A stretch of DNA of 51,568 nt from Bacteroidota bacterium (GTDB lineage: Bacteria; Bacteroidota; Bacteroidia; Chitinophagales; Chitinophagaceae), in assembly GCA_013285855.1 (NCBI GenBank), contig JABDGW010000014.1, forward strand, positions 1-51,568. Reading direction: 5' to 3'. The translations under genes were made by a program, and so were the position numbers. Positions within the stretch are counted from its first letter, which is position 1; the number at the start of each line of letters is the position of its first letter. The notes under the pieces were generated by a model. It was not told where the DNA came from. It did no database searches and saw only the letters and a program-made list of their open reading frames with translations. Shown here in pieces: positions 24,633-33,705 of the stretch.

Positions 24633-25502
24633 TCAATATCGTTTAATTACATCCATCACACTGCCGTAGTAATGTCTGCCAAATAAAATAAGGTGTACAA
24701 GCAAGGGATAAAGCTGGCAAAGCTTAACCCGCTCTTTCCATTGTGGCTGAAGCAGAAATGCTTCGTTGTAATGATCATAAAAACTTTTATCAAAACCTCC
24801 AAATAATAAGCTCATTGCAATATCCATTTCGCGGTTACCATAGTAAACAGCAGGATCATAAATTACCGGCTGGCCATTTTCTGTACACATAAAATTTCCG
24901 CTCCACAGGTCACCATGAATTAAAGCTGGATATTCTTGCGGGAAAAGAATTTCAAAACGGCCGCGCAATTTTTCCGCAAGTTGCACATCTTGTTTGCTGC
25001 ATTTATCCTGGTTGAAAGCAAGCTGAATCAGCGGCATAATGCGTTGTGTTGCATAAAATTCGCTCCATGTTTTACAAAAATTATTTTGCTGATGAACAGA
25101 CCCAATATAATTATCAATTGATAATCCGAATTGATCATTGGAATGTTTATGCAAAGCAGCAAGCTGATACGCAAATATTTGCCAGAAGTTTTTTGGTTGA
25201 TTTCCTTCTTTAATAAATTCTGTTATCAGAAAGATTTTATTTTCAAACCTGCCATATAAAACTGGTTCAGGAATTTGTATTGTTTTGGTTTGAAGAAGCA
25301 ATTGCAAGCCAGTAAATTCTTTTTCAAAGATGTCATTTAAAGTGCCGTTATTGAGCTTTAAAAAAAATGAACCCATGTTTGTTTGAAGATGAAAAGTTTT
25401 ATTTATGTCACCGCCAAAAACTTCTTTACAGTTTATTATTTTTATTGATTGATTAAAATATGCTGAAAGTTGTTGGGCGATATGATCAAGCAAGTGGTTC
25501 AT
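24633..25502 (-). CDS. Fructosamine kinase family protein
   Basis: A 289-residue kinase of the aminoglycoside-phosphotransferase/choline kinase fold, fructosamine-3-kinase branch. GGDINKTFHLQT is the nucleotide loop, FFLKLN the conserved Lys, ALIHGDLWSGNF the catalytic loop with Asp, and VIYDPAVYYGNREMDIAMS the metal-binding Asp; HGDLWSGN and DPAVYYGxREMDxAM are typical of this branch. Relatives phosphorylate ketosamines and thereby remove sugar damage from proteins. The in vivo substrate here is not known. It is downstream of typA, separated by a strong terminator, so it probably has its own promoter. Confidence 0.9.
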   Translation of the reverse strand: MNHLLDHIAQQLSAYFNQSIKIINCKEVFGGDINKTFHLQTNMGSFFLKLNNGTLNDIFEKEFTGLQLLLQTKTIQIPEPVLYGRFENKIFLITEFIKEGNQPKNFWQIFAYQLAALHKHSNDQFGLSIDNYIGSVHQQNNFCKTWSEFYATQRIMPLIQLAFNQDKCSKQDVQLAEKLRGRFEILFPQEYPALIHGDLWSGNFMCTENGQPVIYDPAVYYGNREMDIAMSLLFGGFDKSFYDHYNEAFLLQPQWKERVKLCQLYPLLVHLILFGRHYYGSVMDVIKRY

Positions 25503-25510
25503 AAAATAAA

Positions 25511-25543
25511 AAACCTGTTAAGATTGACAATCTTAACAGGTTT
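25511..25543 (-). terminator. Strong intrinsic terminator of typA
   Basis: Perfect 15-pair stem (AAACCTGTTAAGATT / AATCTTAACAGGTTT) with a 3-base loop, followed on the minus strand by TTTTTTATTTTAT, 18 bases after the typA stop. The ends share AACCTG/CAGGTT with other palindromes in the window (31562-31576, 47291-47301). Confidence 0.88.
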
Positions 25544-25561
25544 AAAAATAAAATTTATAGT

Positions 25562-27373
25562 TTATACTTCTTCTGCCTGTAATCTTTTTTGCTGGCGTTT
25601 TCGTTCTTCTTCTTCCAATATCACTTTACGCATACGAATAAAGTTGGGTGTAACTTCTATGCATTCATCCTGCTGAATATATTCCATGCATTCTTCCAGC
25701 GTCATTAAGGTTTTAGGTGCAATGCGTGAAGCATCATCACTGCCGCTTGCACGGTGATTGGTCAGCTTTTTTAATTCAGTTGCGTTTACAACAAGATCAC
25801 CCGGTTTTATATGTTCTGCAATAATTTGCCCTGTATACACTTCCTCTCCTGGGTCAACAAAAAATCTTCCGCGATCCTGTAATTTATCAATAGAATAGGC
25901 AGTTGTTTTTTCCTGGTTCTTGCTAAGCAAAACACCATTGTTTCTGCCGGGAATATTTCCTTTCCATGGTTTGTATTCGATAAACCTGTGCGACATTACG
26001 GCTTCACCGGCTGTATTGGTAAGCATATTAGAACGCAAACCTATCAAACCTCTTGAAGGAATTTCAAATTCAAGATGCTGCATCTCGCCTTTGGTTTCCA
26101 TAACATGCATTTCGCCTTTGCGCTGGGTAACAAGATCAATTACTTTACCGCTGTATTCCATTGGAACATCAACAACCAGGGTTTCAAATGGCTCGCATTT
26201 TTTATCATCAATGTATTTTACCAGCACCTGTGGTTGACCAACAGTAAGTTCATAACCTTCACGGCGCATGGTTTCAACCAAAATACCCAAATGCAAAATG
26301 CCGCGGCCAAATACCAAAAAACTATCTGCTCCGCCGGTATCTTCTACACGTAAAGCAAGATTTTTTTCTGTTTCTTTAAAAAGCCTATCGCGCAGGTGGC
26401 GTGATGTAACAAATTTTCCATCCCTGCCGTAAAACGGAGAATTATTAATGCTGAATAACATACTCATGGTAGGCTCATCAACACTGATAACCGGTAAAGC
26501 TTCGGGGTTTTCGCCATCAGCAATTGTATCTCCGATAGTAAAATTTTCTAATCCTACTACGGCGCACAGGTCACCGGCAATTACTTCACTCACTTTCTTT
26601 TTGCCCATCCCTTCAAAAACATATAATTCTTTTATGCGTAGTTTTTTTACAGTACCATCTGTTTGCATCAAAGAAATAGCCTGATTTTCTTTTATAACGC
26701 CGCGGGCAACTTTACCAATAGCAATTCTTCCAAGAAAAGATGAATAATCCAAAGAAGTGATCTGCATTTGTAAACTTCCTTCATTCACTTTTGGTTCAGG
26801 AACATATTTTAAAATACCATCGAGTAAAGGTGTAATATCTTCTGAAGGCGTTAAAGAATCATTGAACCAACCATGTTTTCCGCTGCCATAAAATGTGGGA
26901 AAGTTCAGCTGCTCTTCAGTTGCATCGAGATTAAAAAATAATTCAAAAACCGCATCATGCACTTCATCAGGACGGCAATTTGGCTTATCTACTTTGTTGA
27001 TTACAACAATCGGATGCAAGTTTAATTGCAAAGCTTTTTGCAAAACAAAACGGGTTTGCGGCATTGGCCCTTCAAAAGCATCAACTAATAGCAACACACC
27101 GTCCGCCATTTTAAGAACACGTTCTACTTCGCCGCCAAAATCAGAGTGACCCGGTGTATCAATTACATTTATCTTAACGCCCTTATAAACTACTGCAGCA
27201 TTTTTAGAAAAAATGGTAATGCCGCGTTCACGCTCAAGATCATTACTGTCCATTATCAGTTCGCCTGTTTCCTGATTATCTCTAAAAACCTTTGTAGCAT
27301 GTAATATTTTATCAACAAGTGTTGTTTTTCCGTGGTCTACGTGAGCAATAATAGCAATATTCCTTATCTCCAT
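25562..27373 (-). CDS. typA: Translational GTPase TypA/BipA
   Basis: A 603-residue ribosome-binding GTPase from ATG 27373 (MEIRNIAIIAHVDHGKTT); a longer frame to 27460 is open but lies upstream of the promoter-like sequence. G1 is AHVDHGKTTLVDKIL, G2 includes ERERGITI, G3 is DTPGHSDFGGEVERVL and G4 is INKVDKPN. EF-G-like domains III and V follow and the C-terminal domain specific to BipA ends in a basic, Glu-rich tail (RKVILEEEERKRQQKRLQ). It helps late 50S assembly and growth in the cold or under stress in other bacteria. It is a single gene with strong terminator. Confidence 0.96.
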   Translation of the reverse strand: MEIRNIAIIAHVDHGKTTLVDKILHATKVFRDNQETGELIMDSNDLERERGITIFSKNAAVVYKGVKINVIDTPGHSDFGGEVERVLKMADGVLLLVDAFEGPMPQTRFVLQKALQLNLHPIVVINKVDKPNCRPDEVHDAVFELFFNLDATEEQLNFPTFYGSGKHGWFNDSLTPSEDITPLLDGILKYVPEPKVNEGSLQMQITSLDYSSFLGRIAIGKVARGVIKENQAISLMQTDGTVKKLRIKELYVFEGMGKKKVSEVIAGDLCAVVGLENFTIGDTIADGENPEALPVISVDEPTMSMLFSINNSPFYGRDGKFVTSRHLRDRLFKETEKNLALRVEDTGGADSFLVFGRGILHLGILVETMRREGYELTVGQPQVLVKYIDDKKCEPFETLVVDVPMEYSGKVIDLVTQRKGEMHVMETKGEMQHLEFEIPSRGLIGLRSNMLTNTAGEAVMSHRFIEYKPWKGNIPGRNNGVLLSKNQEKTTAYSIDKLQDRGRFFVDPGEEVYTGQIIAEHIKPGDLVVNATELKKLTNHRASGSDDASRIAPKTLMTLEECMEYIQQDECIEVTPNFIRMRKVILEEEERKRQQKRLQAEEV

Positions 27374-27539
27374 TTTCAAAAATTGAGGCGCGAAGGTACG
27401 CAATTGCAACGGGGTGGCAAAGGGTTTAACGTTTACAAATTGTTGTATCTGTATATGCAATACTTAAGTTTTTTACAGTCTACTGCTATTTGCATTTTTT
27501 GAACTATATCACTAATCGGCAACGCTTTATCCACTTAAC

Positions 27540-29072
27540 TTATCTTATCCAACCTTCACTTTTCAAAAATTCTATAAGACGCGGATCATTCACAGACAAA
27601 GGTGGAAGCCAATCACTTACTTTCTCACAGTTCCACCAAAGCCCTTTTGCACTGCCTGGCTTTGCAAATGAATAGCGATAAAGCACTGCGCGTATATATC
27701 GGGGCGGCTTACCCGGAAAAGGATTTGATGCAAATAAGCTCACTGCACCCGGATCATTGTGAAGTAGTTTCCATTCTAAATTTAATGTCCATGGATATTC
27801 ATCGGGCGTTGACATTGAAGCAAACCACATCTGCCAGTCTAAACGCAATTGGTAAGGTGCTATTTGCGGCGGCATTTTATCAAGTGCAACAGGCAATCCT
27901 TTATATATATAAGGTTTCCAGTTAGCTTTATCAGTAGAGTCATCATCCATCGTTCCTTCAAATATTACATTCAAACGTTCCTGCCCCACTGTGCCAAATG
28001 CACCATAAGTATTTACAAGATCTAACGGATCGAAGGAAGTATTCATGATCTGTTTTGAAGAAAATAAGTTAACCGCAGGCTGAATGCTTAAAATTGCAAT
28101 CACGCCAGTAACAACCCAGGCAGTAGTAACCATAGGTTTTGACAGTTCAGCATTGGCTGCAGCAGCTTCTGCTTTTTTTACAAGCCTGCGTGGCAGTAGT
28201 TTACGCAAGAAGCCATCATCAAAGCAAGCTAAAGCAGGAATGATAGTGAGCCAATTTAAAAATGAAAGGTTACCACTTAAAATAATGTTTAGTTGAAATA
28301 ATACAATCACAACTCCTGCAATATGCCGTGCCAACCGGGGCCAGAATACAAACCATGGCGCTGCAAGCTCTGCAAGAAAATTAAACCATACACCAATCTT
28401 TAACACCAAGCGCGGCAAAAAATGAAACCAACGGCTCAAAGGTCCTGGAATGGGTTGTGTCTCGAAGTGATAATAAAGCGCAGTGCCGTTGCGCCAGTTA
28501 ACGTCCCATCTTATTTTAATCAAGCCGGAACCCAGCATAATGCGAAAGATGAGCCACCGGAATAAAACGATTATTTGAAAAGGTGGCGCCTGTTTTGGAA
28601 ATGGGCGCATGTTAAGCAAAGGGCAAAGAAAAATTGCGAGAAACCCGGTTTCGTTAAGCTGAATTTCCCATCCGTATGCATACCAGTCTTGTCCTAAGTG
28701 AACGAAGGACATATAAAGAAACCAAATAACAGTAAGTAATAGTGCATTTGCATAGCCTGCCATTACAACACAGGAAAGCAAAAAACCAATCCATGCAGTT
28801 ATAAGAAGCATGGTATCAGAATGTGCAAACCAAAATATAGACGGCAGCCGGATAAAGCCTTCAGTCGGTCCTATTGCATCACTTATTAATTTAATGGAAT
28901 TACCTATAGGCAACAATCCATCTGAACCTATTAAAGGAACAATTTCATTGATCGCAACAAGAAACCCTACAGCATAAATAAGCCCAAGCAGGCGAAGAAT
29001 AATATAACGGGTTAGCCAATAGGTTTGATGTTTAACGGCTTCAGCAGGAATTCTTTTGAATTCGCTATTCAT
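27540..29072 (-). CDS. Lipase maturation factor family membrane protein
   Basis: A 510-residue protein with about eight to ten hydrophobic segments in the first 400 residues and a soluble C-terminal part rich in Trp and Pro (DWQMWFASM, YPWTLNLEWKLLHNDPGAVSLF, RYIRAVLYRYSFAKPG). This is the layout of the lipase maturation factor 1 family, and signature-like stretches LYHFETQPIPGPLSRWFHFLP and WQMWFAS are present. In animals LMF1 helps lipases fold in the ER; in bacteria the role is unknown and may concern membrane assembly or lipid metabolism. It is a single gene; the tail of a dead receptor gene lies behind its start. Confidence 0.87.
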   Translation of the reverse strand: MNSEFKRIPAEAVKHQTYWLTRYIILRLLGLIYAVGFLVAINEIVPLIGSDGLLPIGNSIKLISDAIGPTEGFIRLPSIFWFAHSDTMLLITAWIGFLLSCVVMAGYANALLLTVIWFLYMSFVHLGQDWYAYGWEIQLNETGFLAIFLCPLLNMRPFPKQAPPFQIIVLFRWLIFRIMLGSGLIKIRWDVNWRNGTALYYHFETQPIPGPLSRWFHFLPRLVLKIGVWFNFLAELAAPWFVFWPRLARHIAGVVIVLFQLNIILSGNLSFLNWLTIIPALACFDDGFLRKLLPRRLVKKAEAAAANAELSKPMVTTAWVVTGVIAILSIQPAVNLFSSKQIMNTSFDPLDLVNTYGAFGTVGQERLNVIFEGTMDDDSTDKANWKPYIYKGLPVALDKMPPQIAPYQLRLDWQMWFASMSTPDEYPWTLNLEWKLLHNDPGAVSLFASNPFPGKPPRYIRAVLYRYSFAKPGSAKGLWWNCEKVSDWLPPLSVNDPRLIEFLKSEGWIR

Positions 29073-29144
29073 TTTCTAAAATTAATAAATTGCTATTTTT
29101 TCACTTCATATATAATACCTTTTCGTTGCTTTCATTAATTATAT

Positions 29145-29359
29145 GCAGCGGTGTTAGAAATACCTTGCAGGAAAATTTAAAGCTTCCATCTTATATTATT
29201 CTTAATGCCGGTATTCAGTATTCAACCAGGCATTTCAACACAGCCGTAAATCTTTATAATATCACGAACAAAACTTATTGGCTTAGCGCTTACAATAATG
29301 TAAGTAAATGGGCTGGCGACCCAATCAATTTTATGATTACTGCAGGATATAGTTTTTAA
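29145..29359 (+). pseudogene. C-terminal remnant of a TonB-dependent siderophore receptor
   Basis: The 64-codon frame ending at 29359 reads NLKLPSYIILNAGIQYSTRHFNTAVNL followed by YNITNKTYWLSAYN and ends in GDPINFMITAGYSF. This is the last part of a TonB-dependent outer membrane receptor: the LPSY strand, the xNLxNKxYW motif and the terminal aromatic GYSF signal. Nothing upstream in any frame resembles the remaining 600-700 residues, and the region to its left is only the divergent gene's leader. It is therefore a truncated dead gene, not a short protein. Confidence 0.75.
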
Positions 29360-29452
29360 ATACTTTTTTATTTAGCGATGTATTGCACGCATCACCAGGA
29401 AAACTCAGCGGCAGCAATTGGTATTAATATAACTTCTGCTTAATTTTAAATT

Positions 29453-30025
29453 ATGCGAAAATTAATTTTAGAAGAATGGATATCTCTTGATGGATATATA
29501 GCAGACAAAAATGGCGGCTTGGATTTTTTCACACACCTCACGCCCGATCAGAATACCTATTCCGATAATGACCAGTTGAAATTTCTTGAGGAGATTGATA
29601 CTATTTTACTTGGCAGAAAAACCTATGAATTGTTTGCAGCGTTTTGGCCTGATGCCACTACCGACAAAGAGGTTATTGCAGATAAGTTAAACACCCTTAA
29701 GAAAATTGTATTCTCCAATACTTTAACCCATGCGCCGTGGGGCAAATGGCTAGATGCGGAAATAATGAGCGGAGAAGCAACCCATGCCATTCGTGAACTA
29801 AAAAAATTGCCGGGAAAAAACATGGTTATGTGGGGCAGCATTTCGCTGGCGCAAACATTAATGAAAGAAAATTTGATTGATGAATATCATTTACAATTAT
29901 GCCCGGTGCTTACCGGCGGCGGCAGAACACTTTTCCTGCAATTCAGCGAGCAGCAAAATCTGCAATTTATAGAAACGAGAATGTATAATACAGGAACTGT
30001 TTTTTTACATTATGAGCCGAAATAG
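29453..30025 (+). CDS. Dihydrofolate reductase family protein (RibD C-terminal domain)
   Basis: A 190-residue protein of the RibD C-terminal/DHFR-like fold. The start MRKLILEEWISLDGYIADKNGG, the strand FLEEIDTILLGRKTYELFAAFWP (NADPH-site region), and NMVMWGSISLAQTLMKENLIDEYHLQLCPVLTGGGRTLF are the characteristic run in this family. Such proteins are stand-alone reductases of unknown substrate; a role in folate synthesis is not implied. It is a single plus-strand gene. An 8-base inverted repeat at 30088-30111 separates it from the convergent aldehyde dehydrogenase. Confidence 0.9.
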   Translation: MRKLILEEWISLDGYIADKNGGLDFFTHLTPDQNTYSDNDQLKFLEEIDTILLGRKTYELFAAFWPDATTDKEVIADKLNTLKKIVFSNTLTHAPWGKWLDAEIMSGEATHAIRELKKLPGKNMVMWGSISLAQTLMKENLIDEYHLQLCPVLTGGGRTLFLQFSEQQNLQFIETRMYNTGTVFLHYEPK

Positions 30026-30087
30026 TAAACGGTGTACTTTAAAGCAATGCGTTAGTTCATAAACCTAAAAGAAGAACTATAATGCAT

Positions 30088-30111
30088 CATGTTCTCCCGG
30101 GAAAGAACATG
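30088..30111. terminator. Inverted repeat between two convergent genes
   Basis: CATGTTCT and AGAACATG form an 8-pair stem with an 8-base loop in the 97-base gap between the DHFR-like gene and the aldehyde dehydrogenase. There is no T tract on either side, so termination is possible but weakly supported. Confidence 0.35.
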
Positions 30112-30122
30112 TTCGCAATAAA

Positions 30123-31499
30123 TCATTTAATCACCCATTTAAAAATTTTCAGTTTGCCTTTCATAGGCGGGTATTTAATGGAAGGATCAAACCAGTTGGG
30201 CGTTTTCATTACGGGCTTAAGCCGCGTAAATGTTTCAAAACTATATTTACCATGATAAGCTCCAATACCACTGTTGCCAACACCACCAAAAGGCAAATGA
30301 TGATTAGCGAATTGCCAGTCAGCATTGTTGATGCAGCCGCCGCCAAACGGAGTTTTTTCAATCCACTCATTTTGTGAATTTTTATTATTAGTGAATAAAT
30401 AAAAAGCTAGTGGCGTTGCATTTTGCTCCACAATATTCATCGCTTCAGCGGTTGTATTAAAAGTAATAACAGGCAATAAAGGGCCAAAAATTTCTTCCTT
30501 CATCACAGGTGCATTTAATGGAACTTCAGTTAATATAGTTGGTGCAATAAATAATTTTGATCTGTCATGTTCACCACCAATAATAATTTTTCCATTGCTT
30601 AAATAAGTGAGCAGTTTATCAAATCTTTTTTCGTTAATGATCTTTCCATAATCATAACTGGATGAAGCATCGCTGCTGTAAAATTGTATAACAGCTTCTT
30701 TAAGCTTTTCAATAAATTTTTCCTGTACATCAGCATGCACCAGCACATAATCTGGCGCTATACAAGTTTGCCCGGTGTTGAGAAATTTACCAAAAGCGAT
30801 CCGTTTTGCAGCGACATCAATATTGGCATCAGCATCAACAATGGCAGGGCTTTTTCCTCCAAGTTCCAATGTAACCGGGATTAATTTCTCTGCGGCCATC
30901 TGATAAATTAATTTGCCGATTGCGGTGCTGCCCGTATAAAAAACGTGATCAAAACGAAAATTCTTCATCATCGCTGGAACAACTTCAGCGCCATCACCAC
31001 CAACTACTTTTACATAAGGCTCCGGGAAAACTGCTGTCATCATTTTTTCTATAACAGCCGTTGTTGCCGGTGAAAATTCAGAAGGTTTTAATACAACACA
31101 ATTGCCGCCTGCAATAGCGCCAACCAATGGTATCAATAATAACTGAATGGGATAATTCCACGGAGCAATGATCAACACAACACCTAAAGGGTCTCTGTAA
31201 ATTTTACTGGTTGAAGGAAGATTGACAAGATTGGTACGGGCATGCTTTGGCTTCATCCATCGTTTAAGATTTTTTAAGGTTGCATTAATTTCAGCAAGCA
31301 CCAGCCCGGTTTCAGTTGCGTAGGCTTCTTCTGAATTTTTTTTAAGATCTGCAAACAATGCTTTTTCAATTTCAGCTTCATATTCAATCAATGCATGTTT
31401 TAATTTTTTTAACTGGCTGTATCGAAAATCATAAGGCTTTGTAGCACCGCTGTTATAATAATTGCGCATGTTTGCAAGTGAAGCAGCAAGATCAGTCAT
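30123..31499 (-). CDS. Aldehyde dehydrogenase, class 3-like
   Basis: A 458-residue NAD(P)-dependent aldehyde dehydrogenase that oxidises aldehydes to acids. The cofactor strand IIAPWNYPIQLLLIPLVGAI, the general base Glu in VTLELGGKSP and the nucleophile Cys in LNTGQTCIAPDYVLV are all intact; FYTGSTAIGK and KEEIFGPLLPV follow. The PFGGVGNSGIGAYHGKYSFETFT ending and the short length point to the class 3/fatty aldehyde type. A hydrophobic C-terminal tail is not seen. The substrate is not known. It is immediately followed on the same strand by the fatty-acid-hydroxylase-type gene, with 123 bases between. Confidence 0.93.
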   Translation of the reverse strand: MTDLAASLANMRNYYNSGATKPYDFRYSQLKKLKHALIEYEAEIEKALFADLKKNSEEAYATETGLVLAEINATLKNLKRWMKPKHARTNLVNLPSTSKIYRDPLGVVLIIAPWNYPIQLLLIPLVGAIAGGNCVVLKPSEFSPATTAVIEKMMTAVFPEPYVKVVGGDGAEVVPAMMKNFRFDHVFYTGSTAIGKLIYQMAAEKLIPVTLELGGKSPAIVDADANIDVAAKRIAFGKFLNTGQTCIAPDYVLVHADVQEKFIEKLKEAVIQFYSSDASSSYDYGKIINEKRFDKLLTYLSNGKIIIGGEHDRSKLFIAPTILTEVPLNAPVMKEEIFGPLLPVITFNTTAEAMNIVEQNATPLAFYLFTNNKNSQNEWIEKTPFGGGCINNADWQFANHHLPFGGVGNSGIGAYHGKYSFETFTRLKPVMKTPNWFDPSIKYPPMKGKLKIFKWVIK

Positions 31500-31561
31500 C
31501 TTTCATTAATTTGTTCTGAAAGATAATGAAACAAATATGGTTGGGATAGGTGAACAAAACC

Positions 31562-31576
31562 TGTCAGGTTTATACA
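31562..31576. repeat. Short palindrome AAACCTG T CAGGTTT
   Basis: Perfect 7-plus-7 inverted repeat in the gap between the sterol desaturase gene's start-distal end and the aldehyde dehydrogenase. A near-identical core (ACCTG A CAGGT) occurs at 47291-47301 and AACCTGTTA/TAACAGGTT forms the outer part of the typA terminator. It could be a weak terminator or a dispersed element. Confidence 0.35.
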
Positions 31577-31622
31577 AAACAATCACTCTTCTATCAGTAT
31601 CGGAAAGTGCCGCACAATCAGA

Positions 31623-32912
31623 CTATACATTTTGCAGTGCAGTAGTTTTAACAACATCAGCATCTACCTTCTTGAAATCATATAAAACAAACCAGGCTGT
31701 GATAAGAAAAGCAGTAATAAAATAAATAATCAATACAGTATTTATCCGGTTAAAATATTTGTCTGCACCAAACCAATTACCATAATAATAAATAATACCG
31801 ACACCAAAAATGCTTTTAAAAAACTCCCAAAGCAAAGCCTGTTTATTTCTGTTCATTAACTCAGTGAAAGCATATACATACACAAATACAAACGCGCCAT
31901 ATACAAACATGGCAGGGCTGCCGATTGCAGTAATGTTTCCAAATAGCCAACTGATAAGCAGCAACAAAACTATTACCTGCAACCAGCTCCATGTATATAA
32001 TAATGATGATGTTTGAGGATCATACTTTTCGAAATTATACACATCATCAATTTTATAAAGCGGGTATTTTTCAGCAACATCTTCCGGTCTCCAGCCGGTA
32101 GGCATAAACCAAATGCGCAATTTATCTTTTAAGCTTTTAGCACGTGCTGCATCTTTTATCAATAACCATAAATGCTGAAAATTTATTTTGATAGGATTCC
32201 AGGTTTTCACCGGTCTTGTAATGCCATACACAGGTTGTACGTCCGGCAACTCTTCCTGGAATGTTCCAAATAGTTTATCCCATACAATAAATATTTGCGA
32301 AAGATTCTTATCAATGTATTCAAGATTGATGGCGTGATGCACCCTGTGATGAGATGGCGTTACAATAATTTTTTCAAGGATGCCCATCTTTTTTATATGT
32401 CTTGTATGATACCAGAATTGTGCAAACAACTGGATCGGCGCCACAACAGCAATCACTTCTACAGGTACGCCCAATAAAGCCGCGGGAATAAGCAGGAAAG
32501 CAAACAGGCGCAGAAATACAGATATGCTTTGCCGCAGTGCACAGGCAAGATTAAATTCTTCACTGCTGTGATGAACAATATGGCTGTTCCAGAATATATT
32601 TATTTTATGATCAATTCTATGCACCCAATAACCTGCAAAATCTATTACTATAAAAGCAATGATATATGCCCACACTGTAGGTTGTATATGATAAATGGCA
32701 ATCCTGTTTACAAACCATTCGTATGAAAGAATTGAAATACTTATACCCAACACATCTTTGGTAACATTGGTAATGCCACTGCTAAGGCTGCTGATCATAT
32801 CCATGCCACGAACCGTATCATTGCCTTTATGCCAGCCATACCATTTTTCAAATAATACAAGCAATAAAAAAGCAGGCATTGCAATCAAAAGAATTTTGCC
32901 ATAAGCTTCCAT
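31623..32912 (-). CDS. Sterol desaturase/fatty acid hydroxylase family membrane enzyme
   Basis: A 429-residue di-iron membrane oxygenase. The histidine boxes are in order: HRIDH (about residues 98-102), HIVHH a few residues later, and HHRVHH (about residues 188-193), with HTRHIKK between, and several membrane segments at both ends. A C-terminal region of about 130 residues with four further hydrophobic segments is longer than usual for the family. Family members hydroxylate or desaturate lipids such as sphingolipid bases, sterols or fatty acids; the lipid here is unknown. It is on the same strand as, and upstream of, the aldehyde dehydrogenase, which could act on a product; that link is only positional. 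Confidence 0.9.
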   Translation of the reverse strand: MEAYGKILLIAMPAFLLLVLFEKWYGWHKGNDTVRGMDMISSLSSGITNVTKDVLGISISILSYEWFVNRIAIYHIQPTVWAYIIAFIVIDFAGYWVHRIDHKINIFWNSHIVHHSSEEFNLACALRQSISVFLRLFAFLLIPAALLGVPVEVIAVVAPIQLFAQFWYHTRHIKKMGILEKIIVTPSHHRVHHAINLEYIDKNLSQIFIVWDKLFGTFQEELPDVQPVYGITRPVKTWNPIKINFQHLWLLIKDAARAKSLKDKLRIWFMPTGWRPEDVAEKYPLYKIDDVYNFEKYDPQTSSLLYTWSWLQVIVLLLLISWLFGNITAIGSPAMFVYGAFVFVYVYAFTELMNRNKQALLWEFFKSIFGVGIIYYYGNWFGADKYFNRINTVLIIYFITAFLITAWFVLYDFKKVDADVVKTTALQNV

Positions 32913-33031
32913 ACAAAAAAATATAATTAAAGGTAAAGAAGTTTACAGTTTTGGGTAAGCGGTTATAGATTATTGAACAACCCCGTAACATGATTAAACT
33001 GCGTCATTCTCTTTCTCATTATTTTTATTTA

Positions 33032-33502
33032 ATGAAAGCAGTAAGCCTTAATGAAATAAAACAGGAGTTGCAGCATCTTTCATCAAAAGAAATTACAGAA
33101 CTCTGTTTACGGCTGGCGCGGTATAAAAAAGAAAATAAAGAACTGCTGGCGTATCTTCTTTTTAATGCACATGATTTGGAAGGTTACACCAACGAATTGA
33201 AAGAAAATATTAATGAAGGTTTTAAAGAAGTAAACAGGTCTAATCTTTACCTCGCTAAAAAAACATTGCGCAAAATTTTAAGACAGATCAATAAGCAGGC
33301 GCGATTTACATTAAACAAACAAACAGAAGCTGAACTGAGAATACATTTTTGTTTAACATTGAAAGCTTCGGGAATAGCCATTCATAAAAACAAAGCGCTT
33401 GCAAATATGTATGCGCAACAGGTGAAAAAAATAAGAACAGCGCTTGCAGGCGTGCATGAAGATATTCAGTATGATCTTATGAAACAGGCAGAGGGATTAT
33501 AA
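33032..33502 (+). CDS. Conserved hypothetical, helical and basic protein
   Basis: A 156-residue protein from ATG 33032 (MKAVSLNEIKQELQHLSSKEITELCLRLARYKKENKELLAYLLF); an ATG at 32990 would add 14 residues. It is almost entirely helical and rich in Lys, Glu and Leu, with a central LYLAKKTLRKILRQINKQARF and a C-terminal HKNKALANMYAQQVKKIRTAL. I recognise it as a type conserved in Bacteroidota without known function. It has no signal or membrane segment. Single plus-strand gene between divergent and convergent neighbours. Confidence 0.75.
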   Translation: MKAVSLNEIKQELQHLSSKEITELCLRLARYKKENKELLAYLLFNAHDLEGYTNELKENINEGFKEVNRSNLYLAKKTLRKILRQINKQARFTLNKQTEAELRIHFCLTLKASGIAIHKNKALANMYAQQVKKIRTALAGVHEDIQYDLMKQAEGL

Positions 33503-33705
33503 TGAATTTACACTCGCTATATTCACCATCAACCTGGAAATGATTTTTACTTTTAGATGTAATAACTACCTTGTTTCACGCGAATAGTTTTAATGCAATC
33601 GGGATTAAAGGTTTATGCGAATCAGTTTAACGATGCATCTGTTGTTTATTGTTTTTTAAGCAGAGTGGTTATTACGGATTACCACGTAATTATTTTTTAA
33701 ATATT

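Noticed and set aside
25511-25543. The 15-base inverted repeat as an insertion sequence end
   Set aside because: It has no transposase or second end, and is followed by a T tract right after the typA stop, so it is a terminator.
25920-26353. Two plus-strand frames of 92-105 codons within typA
   Set aside because: Antisense shadows of a strongly conserved GTPase.
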